Source: Paramecium octaurelia (taxonomy: Eukaryota > Ciliophora > Oligohymenophorea > Peniculida > Parameciidae). From it: 64,000 nt of DNA. Position numbers and translations under genes: made by a program. A model generated the notes under the pieces. That model did no database searches. It was not told the DNA's origin and saw only the letters and a program-made list of their open reading frames with translations. The stretch lies in assembly GCA_905182995.1 (NCBI GenBank), contig CAJJDP010000057.1:68676-132675 (forward strand), given 5' to 3'. Numbering within the stretch: the first letter of the stretch is position 1; every line of letters begins with the position of its first letter. This document shows, in pieces, positions 1 through 11,648 of the stretch.

Positions 1-302
1 TGGTCGATTAATAATAGAATTCCATTGTTATTTTCAAACATGATCTTAGTCTTCAGTATAAAGTAATACAGAATCGCACTACTTATAATGAGATCGATCA
101 GACTCTCTGAGCATTAATAAGTGGTTTAACATTTATATAATGCTCCCATTGAATTTAATTATATTTATATAATGCATAATTTGGATTTGAAATGTAGCAA
201 ATGGGGTTATTGTGTGAGGTTTGATCATTTTCTAAATTTAGACTGCTAAGTACAATAATCTGTCAAAATAGCTTAATTTCGATTGAAAAGTGATTTGAAA
301 AT
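1..302. other. Left-edge stretch, mostly non-coding
   Basis: No complete gene is visible. On the minus strand a short open stretch starts at an ATG at 41 (reading MFENNNGILLLID) and runs off the left edge; another ATG at 114 opens a different frame that hits TGA after about 25 codons. These may be the 5' end of a gene lying mostly outside the window, but there is too little sequence to say. The rest is AT-rich and probably holds the promoter of the kinase gene that begins at 303 or 429. Confidence 0.35.
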
Positions 303-2210
303 ATGAAAGATGACCAAATTAAAATACGCAATATGATTCTTGTAAAAGATTTGATTAATTCAGATTTACAAATATTTGAGGTAATTTAATTATTGCTTGT
401 AATGAAGTCTGGTGAAATAATTCACAACATGAATGACGACACGTCTCTTTCATCTGAGGACGAGGAACAGACCTCCAAGATTATAGAGAATGATCCAACA
501 GGTCGTTTTAGTAAGGTATTAAAATGATAACATAATTTGTAGTACAATGAAGAAATTGGAAAAGGCGCCTATAAGAGTGTTTACAGAGGATATGACAATG
601 AAAGTGGATGCGAAGTAGCATGGAATGTGTTTTAATTGATGAATGTTTCTGAGAGTAATTTTATAATTCATATTATCTTTAGACGAAATAAGAAGAGCCA
701 GATAAGAGATAACAATATTGAAAACATTGAAACACAAGAACATCATTAATTTTATACATTCATGGCAGAGTAGATCGAAGAGGGAAATCGTATTCATAAC
801 CGAAATTGTTAATGGAGGATCGTTGAAAAAGTAAGTTTCAAAGCATTATCAGGCAGTTACCTCAGGAGAATCACAAGACCTAAGCTAAAAGTCATAAGAT
901 ATTGGTGTAAACAGATCTTGGAAGGATTGGAATACATGCATTAACAAAACATTATCCACAGAGATTTGAAATGCGAAAATATCTTGATTGACACAAACAA
1001 CAACGAATTAAAGATAGGTGATCTTGGCCTATCGATTTAGTAATAATTCAAAATTTATTAAGAGAATGCAATCGAATAATACTAATTCAGTATTGGGAAC
1101 ACCAGAATTTATGGCACCTGAAATTTATCATGGAAATTATGATACCAAGGTTGATATCTATGCTTTCGGAATGTGCATTCTGGAAATAGTGACTGGCATG
1201 AAACCTTTTTGTGAGTGCAAAGGTGGAACTGGTTAAGTCATCAAAAAGGTTATGGAATCTCAAAAACCTTAGAGTTTAGAAGGCATCCTCAATGAAAAGA
1301 TTAAATCCATCATTTTAGAGTAAGATTACTTCATTTATCTTAGGTGTCTCAAACCTGCAAATGAGAGACCGACTGCTACTCAACTGTTGAATCAATATTT
1401 TTAATCCTCCAACATTGATGAAGACAATTGTCCTGTCTAATTAAATGAGTCACTTCTGAACTAGATCTCCCATGACAGCAAAAGTAATTCTTCTCTCTAT
1501 TTAATAGACTCCTCCTTCTTCAAGAATAACCTATCTAAAAACATCAGTGAAGTCAAAGGAACTACTAACAATCACATCAATAATAACCTTACTAACTAAC
1601 CAAATAAACTAATTCTCTTTCAGGAATACAATCCTAATTCAATGAAACAATCTGAAGTAAGACATTGTGAATAATAAAATAAGTTAAGCATGGATACTGC
1701 TGATGATTTCTCAATTGAGTAATAATTCGGCAAGCAATACAAAGAATATTATGTACAATTTTATTGTTATTCTAGATCACTCAAAATGACGAAACCCTGT
1801 TAGATTTAGAATAAAGACAAGAGAGAGAATTACAATTATTACTGACTTTGCATAAACAACAAAAAGCTGATCTCTCGAATAAGCTTTAATAAACAAATAG
1901 ATCTATTATCCCATATGGATCGGGGTTTTTATCACCGAAATCATTCTCCACCTTATTTGAATTCAACAATGATTAACTTCAACAATTATAAGGAAACCAA
2001 TAGCAATCTCAAATATTGAAAGTCTTTCCCGTAAGTGAAAGTACAAATTCAGAAGAAACTGGAAGAAAACCAAGCAACAAAGAAGATGATTTGAACATGA
2101 TTTAATCAGTAAGTTTTAATTTAATCCATTAGAAACAACCATGTAAATTGTCTACAGATGTTGTTGTGTAATCGAAAGTTTACAATGTCAAAACTCCTAT
2201 TTAAGGTTGA
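303..2210 (+). CDS. WNK-family protein kinase
   Basis: Serine/threonine kinase of the WNK (with-no-lysine) type, about 584 residues with TAA/TAG as Gln. Introns of 27, 28, 26, 25 (1040-1064), 23 and 24 nt give an exact codon count ending in TGA. The kinase domain starts near residue 50 with the glycine loop [11 protein letters not shown], then EVAWN where most kinases have VAVK, a WNK-like region ([20 protein letters not shown]), [16 protein letters not shown] and GTPEFMAPE. The lysine in the glycine loop (YKS) is the one WNKs use in place of the usual subdomain II lysine. GDLG stands where DFG is usual, also WNK-like. The C-terminal half is Gln/Asn/Ser-rich with a short coiled-coil-like stretch. 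WNKs elsewhere regulate ion transport and osmotic responses; that role here is inference. The start could be 303 or the in-frame ATG at 429. Confidence 0.9.
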
Positions 2211-2359
2211 ATATTAACATCACTTAAATGTTAATATTGACTATTTATTTATAAATACAATTTCTACAAATAATATCCGTATAACTTACCTCAATTTCGT
2301 TAAATTTCTATATTTGATTTCAAAATTTGTTAATTTAATTGTAATAATATAAATGAAAA

Positions 2360-4015
2360 TCAAAGATCTAATTTGTCACTAGATAAATACATCTATGGTG
2401 GTTACTGCTATTATTATTAGTAGCATGTCACATGATAATTGTAACCAGGGTAATACTATGGATTAGAAGTAAAGTTATTATTTAAATGGGTTGGTAAATT
2501 CAAATATGATCGGGCTGGTTGAAGCTAATTAAAATTCATTTGATTATTCATAGGTATGCATTAATAATAAAAGGAGTTCAAACTTTAATGTTCAGAGAAT
2601 CCCTCTTAATTATTATTCTACTGATTTTATTATTATCCAAGTTCAAGATTTGCGTTTAGTGCAATGTTGTTTGAATAATTCAGATTATTAATTGGAGGTT
2701 GAGCTCCTAAAAAGCTGGATAAGTTGACTAAAGAGTTATTGTTAATCTGATGTTAAGATTTAATATAATTGTTAAATTATTCCTAATTTAAAAAGTATAT
2801 ATATCCTTTTTCTTTGTTAACTAAACAGAAAGTTAATTAACTCTAATCCTCATTTTAATTATATTCCATCATTTACAATTAAATACAATTGGCACTATTG
2901 TTTGTTTTTTGGTTTAAACTAGAAGGAGTAAAATTCTCGATATTTATATTGATGTTATTGAAATTATTGACATTTTAAATTCTATTGTTGTTTGTATTCT
3001 CTTACTATTGTTATCTAGTTTTTAATTCACGTCTATCCAGTTATACCTTTTTTGATACTTAATCCTAATGTTCTTGCTTGATTTCATAGGAAGTGCCATC
3101 TTATTTCATTCTCCATTCTATCTTCTTGATTATGGCTTGAATTTGTTTAATCTCATCCTGACTTAACTCTTCAGCTGATGGATCAGATATATATGAATCT
3201 TGATTCTCATTATCACTATCATCTTAGGATTAGGGGATATTCTTGCCGCTTTTTTCCTTTCTCATTAAGCAATTAAATCTATTTTTCACATTGTTTTCAC
3301 TGCGCTATAATTTCAACTTTTTAGAAATTAATGCCCACTTTTTTCCATTTTAAATGGCCAATCTCATGAGCTCCAAATCTTCTAATTATTACCACGGATT
3401 TCTTATTTAAAAGGAAACAGTTACCTATTAATCGATGGGTTTAAGTGATTATTCCACCTCTCTCGGCATTACTTTCCATTTCTGTGAACATTGAGACCTG
3501 TCGTTTTATTGAGTTCAGTTGCAATTTGGCTCCATTTATTTCCTTTGTTCTGAGCCTAAAACTCACTTATTATTCGAACTAAGGCGTCATCCTCATTTTG
3601 TCCCCATGGAGCTTATTGAAGAGGCAATTTCAACATCTATAGCCATTTTTGCTTACACTAGAAGGAGTCTCTTCTCAACATCATCGATGATATATTCTAC
3701 CAGTCCTCCTCAGACTAAAATAACAATAGTTGAAAACTTTACAATTTGCTTGAAATCTCTTTTATAATAGGACATATACTTTCCTATAATCCATATTAAG
3801 ATTCTTTTATCTTCATCAGACCAGTTCTTTTTTAACTTTTTGGTTCCTGACTGAATGCTGAGTTAGTTATTCCTTTGAAAGTTTAAAACCTCTTAGTTGT
3901 CAGGAAATTGCTCCATTCCAAGATTATACAATTCCTTCATGTATGCAAATCTAACATTTGTGATGTCCTTAACTTTATCATAAAACTCCTTAAATTAAAC
4001 AAAGAAATCTTCCAT
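2360..4015 (-). CDS. Three-repeat Myb-like DNA-binding protein (copy A)
   Basis: Predicted nuclear DNA-binding protein, about 534 residues, two introns (28 and 23 nt). Three Myb/SANT-like repeats follow a short helical N terminus: the first begins with WSDEDKRILIW, the second with APWGQNEDDALVRII and carries KQCRERWNNHLNP, and the third reads NPWQQLEDLELMRLAI with NVKNRF. QCRERWxNHL is the hallmark recognition-helix motif of R2R3 Myb proteins. The C-terminal half is Gln/Asn-rich, including a run of Gln codons near the end, which could act in transcriptional activation (inference). A clear paralogue lies at 7084-8733 on the other strand. The exact repeat borders and the C-terminal low-complexity exon are the least certain parts, as a further short intron could be hidden there. 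Confidence 0.85.
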
Positions 4016-4394
4016 TTTTTATATTTATGGAATTATAAAATTAAACAAATTATACTCCTCAATCCAAGCTTTTAAGATGCATTCTTAATGAAGTAGCAAT
4101 TTGTCCTATTACATTTTTGGAAAATCTAAAAAGAAAACTAGAGGAAAACATTTTCTATTATGTAATAATATTACAATATTGTAGTAAACATTAATTGATA
4201 TATATATTAATTAGTAATTTAATAAAATAGTTTAAGTGTTGAAATAATTATGAAATACGACAAACAATGTTTAGCCCAAACATATTTGGTAATCTAGTAA
4301 AACATAGCTTAAATATTACTAAACTAAAAAAAATACTGAAAAAAATTCAAAACCCAATAGATTTTAATTTGATAATAAAATTAAATTGTTTACA
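4016..4394. other. AT-rich intergenic spacer
   Basis: Divergent spacer between the Myb gene on the minus strand and the gene starting at 4395. It is very AT-rich with several long A/T runs and contains no open frame I would call coding. It probably carries both promoters. Confidence 0.5.
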
Positions 4395-5442
4395 ATGTGT
4401 TATACCAGTTTAACTGACTATGTCTAATTTATGGGATGGAAATCATGCACTGGATTCACTTATAGCTTGATGGATTATTAGTTTGAGACATATGATCCAA
4501 AAAAACATCCAGAAAAAATTATTCCTATTGTGGATTACAAAGATAATGAAAGTATTTAAACGGTATACATTTTAAACGAGAATTTTTTCTTATTCTAATA
4601 TTTAGGATTTTTAGTCAAATCCAATTATTTTCAAGTAATTAGCAGTTCTATTATAGTCTGAAAGATATAGAGTGTTCAATATAACAAACTATTTCTCTAT
4701 AAACTATATTTTTATTATTACGATGAAAAATATTAATTAGGAGAATGTAAATAATTTGCTTCTTTGGCCTAATACTTACCAAAAATACGATCCAACTCTT
4801 AGATTTCAACTCTTGATAAAGTTTTAAGAATATCATATTAGTACGAGAAAAATAGAAGAAGTCTCAAAATTAGAGAGTAATAGGCACTCCTAAAAATTTA
4901 TTAAATAAAACTTTCAATTAAAATTTATAATTTGAGCAAAACAGTGACTGCAATAGTTTAGAAAGTTTTTATTAGATTAAAAATTCTGATAACTATCTCA
5001 TCATGAAGTTTATGAGTTCGCTCAATTATAGGATAAGAAGGAATCTGTAGAAGATATTTTATTTAACTGAAGAATAAATAGAAAATTAAGTAAATAAATA
5101 TATTATTCTGATTATTTAAACCCTGATTGCCCAATTAGTGATTGTAAACATGACACTACTCTATATATAATCAATTTAGCTTCAAAATGTAGTGGTAATA
5201 TGCAAATAAGTAGACCATAAAAAATTAAGAGGTAATATGAGTAGTATGTCTACTTAATAAGATATGCTGTATTAAGCTTTGATCTAATTTAATTGATCGT
5301 TAATGATGCCATAAAAGAGTATAAGAAGGATACAATAGAATGTTTGATGTAAGATGAAGATCAGATGGAAGTGATGAAAATATTAAAATTCACTTTTACA
5401 ACTTATTAGAATAGTTCATCATTTCATTTTTTACAGAAATGA
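4395..5442 (+). CDS. Uncharacterised protein, gene model partly unresolved
   Basis: I do not recognise this protein. The N-terminal exon (DYVQFMGWKSCTGFTYSLMD) and the C-terminal exon, from about 5073 to TGA at 5440-5442, read as convincing coding sequence; the latter contains VLSFDLIQLIVNDAIKEYKK. An intron at 5047-5072 (26 nt) joins frames well, and an unusually long 43-nt intron near 4563 is needed for the N-terminal part. Between roughly 4860 and 4930 the frame must change again but no normal GT-AG intron does it, so either the intron is atypical, the sequence has an indel error or the gene is damaged. The protein has Cys-containing segments and no membrane span or familiar domain that I can see. 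Confidence 0.5.
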
Positions 5443-5593
5443 TCTTGCTAATTGTTAGATGAATTTATTCTATTTAATAAATATCTGCATTCTTATAAAT
5501 ATAGCTTTCTTCAATAATTCTATTGTTATTCTACCTATAATTAAATTTAGATATTTCCATTATTTTGATATATTTACTTTTTTATTATAACAA

Positions 5594-5881
5594 TCATTCA
5601 ATCTACAAATCGCTAAATTTATAGATCATTTTTTGTAATTTTTATTATTTGCGCTCTTTTCTTGATTTATTTTTCCTGAAATTCTTTTATTTATCACTTT
5701 TTTCATTGATTCTGGTATAGTTGGTTTTCTTGGCAATATTTTGTTTAGATTTCATAATTTTTGCCTTTAATGAATCTTGCTCAAAGATTTGGGTATTTAA
5801 AAAGTGATTTATTTTTCCTTTATAAAATGTGGCTTTCTCCATAATTTCCTACAGAATTTCTTATTGCCTTTATTGCTGCAT
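5594..5881 (-). CDS. Small basic hypothetical protein
   Basis: A single open frame of 95 codons from an ATG directly preceded by an in-frame TGA. The product starts MQQQRQQEILQEIMEK, is rich in Lys, Gln and Asn, and ends in the charged stretch KNRKSRKERKQQ-like region before TGA. It is probably helical and nucleic-acid- or cytoskeleton-associated at most; no domain is recognisable. It lies 89 bp downstream of another Lys/Gln-rich reading frame on the same strand (5971-6528). I found no intron that would join the two, so they are listed separately, but one gene with a missed exon junction is possible. Confidence 0.45.
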
Positions 5882-5970
5882 TCAATAATAAAATTTATCA
5901 TGGATAAGAAGGTTTATTTTTAATGAATATATATATAAAGTAATGGAAAATCAATGAAATATTTGGCTTC

Positions 5971-6528
5971 TCAGAAATAAATTGGATTTAAATTATGTTT
6001 TTAAAGTTGAGCATTTTATTTTTCAATGATTTTTTTTAAGTTGGATATTTCTTCTTTGAATTCTTATTCCTTTAATTCCCATTTTTTAGAAGCAGCTTGA
6101 TAGTTGTTCATCATCTACTTAGTTCTTTCGACAACCTTTTGCAATTGCTATTATAGTTTTTAATTTGTTCCGTTCTCTTGGAATGGATTAAGATGATTAG
6201 ATTGCTGTAATATTTTAAGGCTGCTGTTAGAATTCCCTTTTACATTTTTCATACCTTAATTAGGACTAGCACTGCTTGCCAAACTAATAGTTGTCGATTA
6301 ACTAGAGTATTTTTGCTTGTTAGGCTTTATCGACACTTCGATTTAAGCATTTTCAGTTTTGCATCTACTATTAAATATGCTCTATCTCTTTTCATTGCTA
6401 CGTGAGCTGTTATTAAAGAATTCATGAAAACTATTTAAATTTGAATAGTTTAATATTGTGGGCTAACTATTTTAAATTCTATGTTTGGATAATTTCACTT
6501 TTGGGGTTCTTATTTAAACAGTTATCAT
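5971..6528 (-). CDS. Coiled-coil-tailed hypothetical protein
   Basis: An intronless open frame of 185 codons ending at TGA. The N-terminal two thirds are Ser/Asn/Lys-rich and disordered (for example SIKPNKQKYSSQSTTISLAS). The last third is strongly helical with heptad-like spacing (QLQQQLQKVVERTKQMMNNY, then LKEQEFKEEISNLKKIIEKQ), so a coiled coil is likely. No catalytic domain is seen. The pattern is common among ciliate basal-body and cytoskeletal proteins, but that placement is only a guess. Confidence 0.6.
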
Positions 6529-7083
6529 AATATCAATAATTAATATTATCTTAACTAATAGTTTATTTATGATTATGGAATGTAAATAATTTTTGTGTAC
6601 AAATAGCTAAAAACCTTATAGTCAACAATTCTTCAAAGAAAGGAGGGTTATTTGAAGAGTCTAGTAAAATATTTTTTTAGTAAGGAAGTATTATTTCAGT
6701 ATAGTTTTAATATAAAAATAAAATATCTATTATTGAAAGAGAGAGATGGACATAAATTCGCAAGAATGACTTTATTACAAATTTTATGATTGTTCCGGAA
6801 AAATGAATTATTTTAATATTATTTTAATAATAAATGAATTTATGAGATTAATAGCTGAATATAAATTATGACTTATTATTCTATATTCAAAACTGTTATT
6901 ATTATTTTATTCAAGATTAATAGTAAATTCCTATTTAACTTGAATAAGTCATAAATCTTTATCTGCGTTTCTTTACTTGAATTGCTATTATTCTAATATT
7001 TATGTATTTTTTTAATAATATATATGATTGACCAGAAAAATACTAAAATATAAAATGATCACATTTTGGTTGGTAGTTGTGAA
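6529..7083. other. Non-coding AT-rich spacer
   Basis: About 550 bp between two divergently read genes. It is extremely AT-rich with TTATTATT-type runs. I find no open frame with protein-like composition on either strand and no RNA gene. Confidence 0.5.
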
Positions 7084-8733
7084 ATGGAAGATTTAACAAG
7101 TAACACAATAGATGATTATTGTTAGTCTATCCGTATGAATTAGTTAATAGGGAGTTTTTTGGATTTATAGAGAAAACATCTTTTGTGAAGGAGAACTTTG
7201 AGTTGTTGTCGAAAGTAGGTTAAAATTTAAGATTGAATTTTAAAGATTGGCCGACAGTTGAATAAGCAATCTTACTGTTTTAAAAGAATATGTATCAGTT
7301 TTGTTGAATTTTCAAGCTAAAATGCTAAAAGAAAATCAATCAAGTGGAGCGATTTCGAGAAGAAACTCTTTTATTGGATAGTCATGCGCTATTATATCTA
7401 TAAAGGAATTAAGGATAATAAACAATTAGTATTTAATATCATAAAGTTGTTAAAAGGCTACAAACGAATGGAGAGAAATATCAAAAATGATTCTAGGAAG
7501 AAATGCTCATTAATGTCGATTGAAATGGGAACAAAAATATAAAATTCCTTTATCTGAGGCACCTTGGACTGAACAAGAAGACAATTTACTCTTCAAAGTG
7601 CATGAGTATAGGCATTTCTAAATTTTAGAGAATTTAAAAAAACAGGAAAAGAAAACAAGTGGTCTTAAATTTCAAGAGAAATATATAAAAGATCTAACAA
7701 TAAAATATTCAGATAACCCAAATAATGTAGAGAACGATGGATTAATCGTCTAGATCCGAATATTTCTAAGTATTGAAATGATAATAATAGTGATCCGTGG
7801 GATAAATAATAAGAAATTGATTTATTGAAGACTATCTTAATGAGAGGTAAGAAATGGTCAGAACTATCAACCCTTTATGGCAGGGTTAGAACTGAGAATT
7901 CATTAAAAAATAAATACAATTCGCTTCTAAAGAAAGAAAAATTGAAATATGAATTTGAAACGATAAATCCTCATTTATTTGAGAAAGTGTAAAAACTGCG
8001 AAAGGACTACGCTAAGAGATATGGAAACATCACTCCAATTGAAGAAATCGATAACTATGAATGGCAGTTTATAGTTTTAGCAATTTAAGGCTTATACATT
8101 GAGTAGTGCTTACAGGAAGGTAGGATTGAAGAGGCTTAAAAAATAAATAATGATGACTTTTTTAATCTATTTCATGAAGATCCTTTAATTAAAACATCCA
8201 AGACTATACTATATAAAAAGGAACTAACTATTAAGTAGGTAGATCCAAATATCATTCTTAATAATGAAAAGTGTGGAGTCGTTATTTTTAATCATAAAAA
8301 TAACAAATTATATTTAACACCTTATAATGTAATTGACTTCCAAAACATAGTCCTAAATCAAATTAAAAAGAAGGTTAAAATAGAAGATAATGCCACAACT
8401 TCATCTACTTAATCAGATCCAAATTAGACTTATCTAAGAACATCTATAGGAACCTAATCCATCTAATAATTTTTATACCTTACTAATCAACCTAACTATT
8501 ATGTTCCTTTAAATTAGAGTATGTTCAATAGCTATTGGCTTCCACCGGTTTTTCCATAATAAATTGTATCTTCATAAATTCAAAATAAAAATTTTATTAG
8601 AAATTAAACGCAATTTTAAGAAGAAAAACAACTACATTAAAACCTCTAGCAAAATAATTAGGATAATTTAAATGATATTTTTGAATAAATCGGAGTGGAT
8701 ATTAAAATAGTTAATTCGGATGATGAAAAATGA
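7084..8733 (+). CDS. Three-repeat Myb-like DNA-binding protein (copy B)
   Basis: Paralogue of the minus-strand Myb gene at 2360-4015. After removing introns of 23, 25, 28, 23 and 21 nt the coding length is exactly 510 codons with stop. Three Myb repeats follow an N-terminal helical region: repeat 1 starts KWSDFEKKLFYWIV and ends with NAHQCRLKWEQ, repeat 2 starts APWTEQEDNLLFKV and carries KQCRERWINRLDP, and repeat 3 starts DPWDKQQEIDLLKTIL with TENSLKNKYNSLLKKE. The C-terminal third is an acidic to Gln/Asn-rich tail ending in NSDDEK. The repeat layout matches animal c-Myb or SNAPc/CDC5-like proteins in architecture. The function, sequence-specific DNA binding in a nucleus, is inferred from the family. 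Confidence 0.88.
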
Positions 8734-9139
8734 CATACATATTAGTGTTAAATATTTTTAAACTATTTAATAAAATAAATTATTTAAAGTACATTAAGTA
8801 ATTATTTATTAAAAAAATATAATATAATCTTCACAGAAATTACTTCTAAAGGTCAAAGTATGAAATAGTAAAAGAAATCCCTGGGATTCGTTACTTTTAA
8901 ATGGATTCATAGCTTATGAATATCAAAGTATATATTGCGGGGAGCTGCAAGGTAAGGTAAGTTCTATCAACTATTAGTTCCTTGAATATTTGTATATTTT
9001 ATAATGTCAAGATATAAACAATTGAAACATATTCAGTGATTAAATAGATTAATTCAAATTTATTTTATATTAAAAATTGTATGATTATAACTGACTTTGA
9101 AAATTTATATATATATAATTTAATAAACTAAATTTAAAT
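8734..9139. other. Spacer with one short possible exon
   Basis: Between two convergent genes. An ATG at 8901 (or in-frame 8916) opens a short frame reading MNIKVYIAGSCK, followed by a possible 21- or 26-nt intron ending near 8987. The start faintly recalls the SH3BGRL thioredoxin-like family, but the rest does not follow that family and the frame would run into the 3' end of the kinase gene on the other strand. I regard it as a possible tiny gene or relic. The remainder is AT-rich without visible function. Confidence 0.3.
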
Positions 9140-11170
9140 TCATGCAGACTTTCTCTTCTAATCGTTATCTGTTTGAGTTTTCATTTAATTTAACATGTAG
9201 ATCTTTTAATCTTGTTGATTCATTTAATTTTCGCTCTCAAATGTATTCAATCTTTTGTTTTTCTATTTTTACGTGCTTTAATATTCCATTTAGTTATTTC
9301 TAGTACCGCCAGTGCTTTCCTGGAAATTGGCTTCATTACTATTATAATAAAATTGTTTTAATATAATTTCTTTAGGAAAATTTTCAGAGATATTCTACTA
9401 AAGAGGTTTGATAAATGCTAAGAATTCTGGCTCGCCTTGACCGAATTCTTATTCATCGAAATTGAACGAATAGTGATCAGGTTTAAAAGGGGGTTCAATC
9501 TTTTTTTATAAAATATCTTTATATAAATTTTTATCTCCCCATTAGATCATCCATGGGTGTTTTAATAAAGTATCAATTGAATCAATTCTATTTTTCGGAT
9601 TTTTAGCTAATAAATTATTCAATAAATCTTTGATTGAAGGGGACATTTGTAATTATGGAGGAAAATTCAACTTTTAATTTAGTATTCTTGTGTATATTTC
9701 TTCAGTATTTCTCGAATAATAAGGGGGTAAACCAGTTACAAGTTCATACAATAATGCTCCTAAACAATACAAATCTAATTGAAATGTGTGTCCAGATTTT
9801 AATAGCATCTCAGGTGCCATGTATTCAGGGGATCCACAAAATGAATATCCAATGTCTTATTCTGTCATATTAGGCTTCGATAACCCAAAATCAGCTATTC
9901 TAACATGACCATCAAAGTCAATCAATATGTTCTCTGGTTTGATATCTCTGTAAATAATGTTGTTTTCATGTAGGTTTTTCATGCCTAAACAAATTTCTGA
10001 AAAGTAAAAAAATGCTTCCTCCTCCTTCATCCTTTTAACCTAATGTATAATTAATGAAATTACTTTTCTCAACAGATAGAACAGCTCGCCTCCAGAACAG
10101 TATTCTAAGACAAAAACTAAATATTTTCTAGATTCAAAAGCATATTGCATCTTCACTATAAATGGATGATTAAGAATAGACATGATATCTCTCTCATTTT
10201 AGATGATACTTTATTTATTTTATTAGATTATGGGACTCTTTTCTATCAATTTCATTGCATAATATTATCCTGATTTTCTTTCTCTTACCATGTAAACTTT
10301 AGAGAATCCTCCCATTCCTATGCATCTTATGAATTCAAAGTCTTTTAAACTGAGTCTAGGAGTCTTGATTTCATTTTCTAAAGCAAAGACTGGTTCAATG
10401 ATTAATGGTTAGAGATGGCTGGAGTTCAAAAGAGAGAGTGGTCTCTCAACTTTTGATAGGATATAATCGACAGGGATTGAAATATTGCAAGTTATAATGC
10501 CAATAACGGTAGGTAGGGTTGTTCCGAAGTTTTTAGAAATAATTTGTTTCACTAGATCTACCAAATATTGTATTGAATTTGATTGGATATCTATAGTGAT
10601 TTTCTCTTTAAGTGATTTGCATAGTAATATAATGTTTATTGTGTCTTGTAATTACTTTCTATTAGATAAATACATTCTTTACCTAGTTGTAATTGGTTTA
10701 TTTGGAGTAAATTCAATAATTGGTTAGGAGGCTGAATGAGTTTTTAGTTTTTAACTCTCCAATTATTTTGTGCTACTTGATTTATAGGAGTTTTGTTGCA
10801 GAAATAGTTATGATTGATGTTTTGCACTTGAAACTCCTAAAGATTTTTGAAAATTAATTCTTTATAGCAATTCCTCCTATTGTCTTTACTTCATTTCTTA
10901 AATGGCTAAGTCGGCTTTCTGTTTCAATGTGAGTTCTGTTTTATTAGTAGCAGATTATGGTTGAGTCAAGACAATTTCAGATGATTTTGGTAATGCTGAA
11001 GAGATGAGAGATAATTATTTGTAATCATCTTATGTTTTATCAATTTTTGTGATCGATGATTATGAGTTTTAATGAGAGTGAGGTTGAGTTTTTATATGAT
11101 TTCCTCCTTATCTGATGACTGTTTTTTAGGGGACTAGCTTTTTCTCTTGACTAACGAATTTTGGTGACAT
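9140..11170 (-). CDS. AGC-family serine/threonine protein kinase
   Basis: A protein kinase of about 668 residues with one 24-nt intron. The first roughly 300 residues are a basic, Gln/Ser-rich leader followed by a more ordered region. The kinase domain begins at KDFEFIRCIGMGGFSKVY and includes the lysine in YYAMKLIEKS, EYCSGGELFYLL, YRDIKPENILID, the DFGLSK magnesium loop, SFCGSPEYMAPEML and a final HPW motif. GGELF, YRDxKPEN and CGSPEYxAPE are characteristic of the AGC group (Akt/S6K/SGK/PKA). After the domain come about 150 residues that include FNFDEQEF, resembling the AGC C-tail, but I see no clear canonical hydrophobic motif. Likely a cytosolic signalling kinase; the upstream pathway cannot be told from sequence. 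Confidence 0.9.
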
Positions 11171-11648
11171 GAAATCTTTTGATTTGAGCAAATCCGATTA
11201 TTATATTTTTCTTTATGTTTACCTCAGATTATTAAATAAATTCGTACTACTATTGTGTTATTCTCAAATTATTTTAAGAACCATTCTATTTTAACAATGG
11301 ACTCTGTTGATGAATTAACTATTTGTTAGGCTGAAATCAATTAATTATTTTACTTTGAAATCCATTTGTAATGTTGGTGAATTGGAGAATCTCGCTTAAA
11401 TTTATTCTCTATTGGATAGATAACTCATTAAGGCCATAGGCGAGATTTCTGAGGACTAAGTTTTATGATGTTATCTTTTCGGTGGCATACAAATTAAATT
11501 TATAAATAAAAATCAAATGTTAAATTTGTTTTTAGTTTAGAAGTTTGAGAGGAAGATTAAGTACACTCATTGAAAAGTATCAAAAAATGTGAGTAAGATT
11601 CCATTTATTCAAAATTCTATAAACAATAATATATTAATTTTTAAATTG
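11171..11648. other. Spacer containing a small reading frame
   Basis: Between two minus-strand genes. The spacer is AT-rich apart from the plus-strand reading frame at 11310-11468, listed separately. No other structure is apparent. Confidence 0.4.
11310..11468 (+). CDS. Possible small protein, 52 aa
   Basis: An open frame from ATG at 11310 to TGA at 11466-11468, with a convincing C-terminal half (GELENLAQIYSLLDRQLIKA). A second ATG at 11297 opens another frame with protein-like composition (MDSVDELTICQ), so the true gene may start there with an unrecognised junction. No homology is apparent. Its composition is more protein-like than random AT-rich DNA, but length alone cannot prove it. Confidence 0.35.

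Noticed and set aside
5441-6980. Long poly-T/poly-A tracts as possible telomere or eliminated-sequence scars
   Set aside because: No telomeric C4A2/C3A3-type repeats and no convincing TA-bounded inverted termini were seen; the tracts fit the general AT richness.
8880-9000. Possible tRNA or snoRNA in the spacer
   Set aside because: I could not build a cloverleaf or find paired box C/D motifs.
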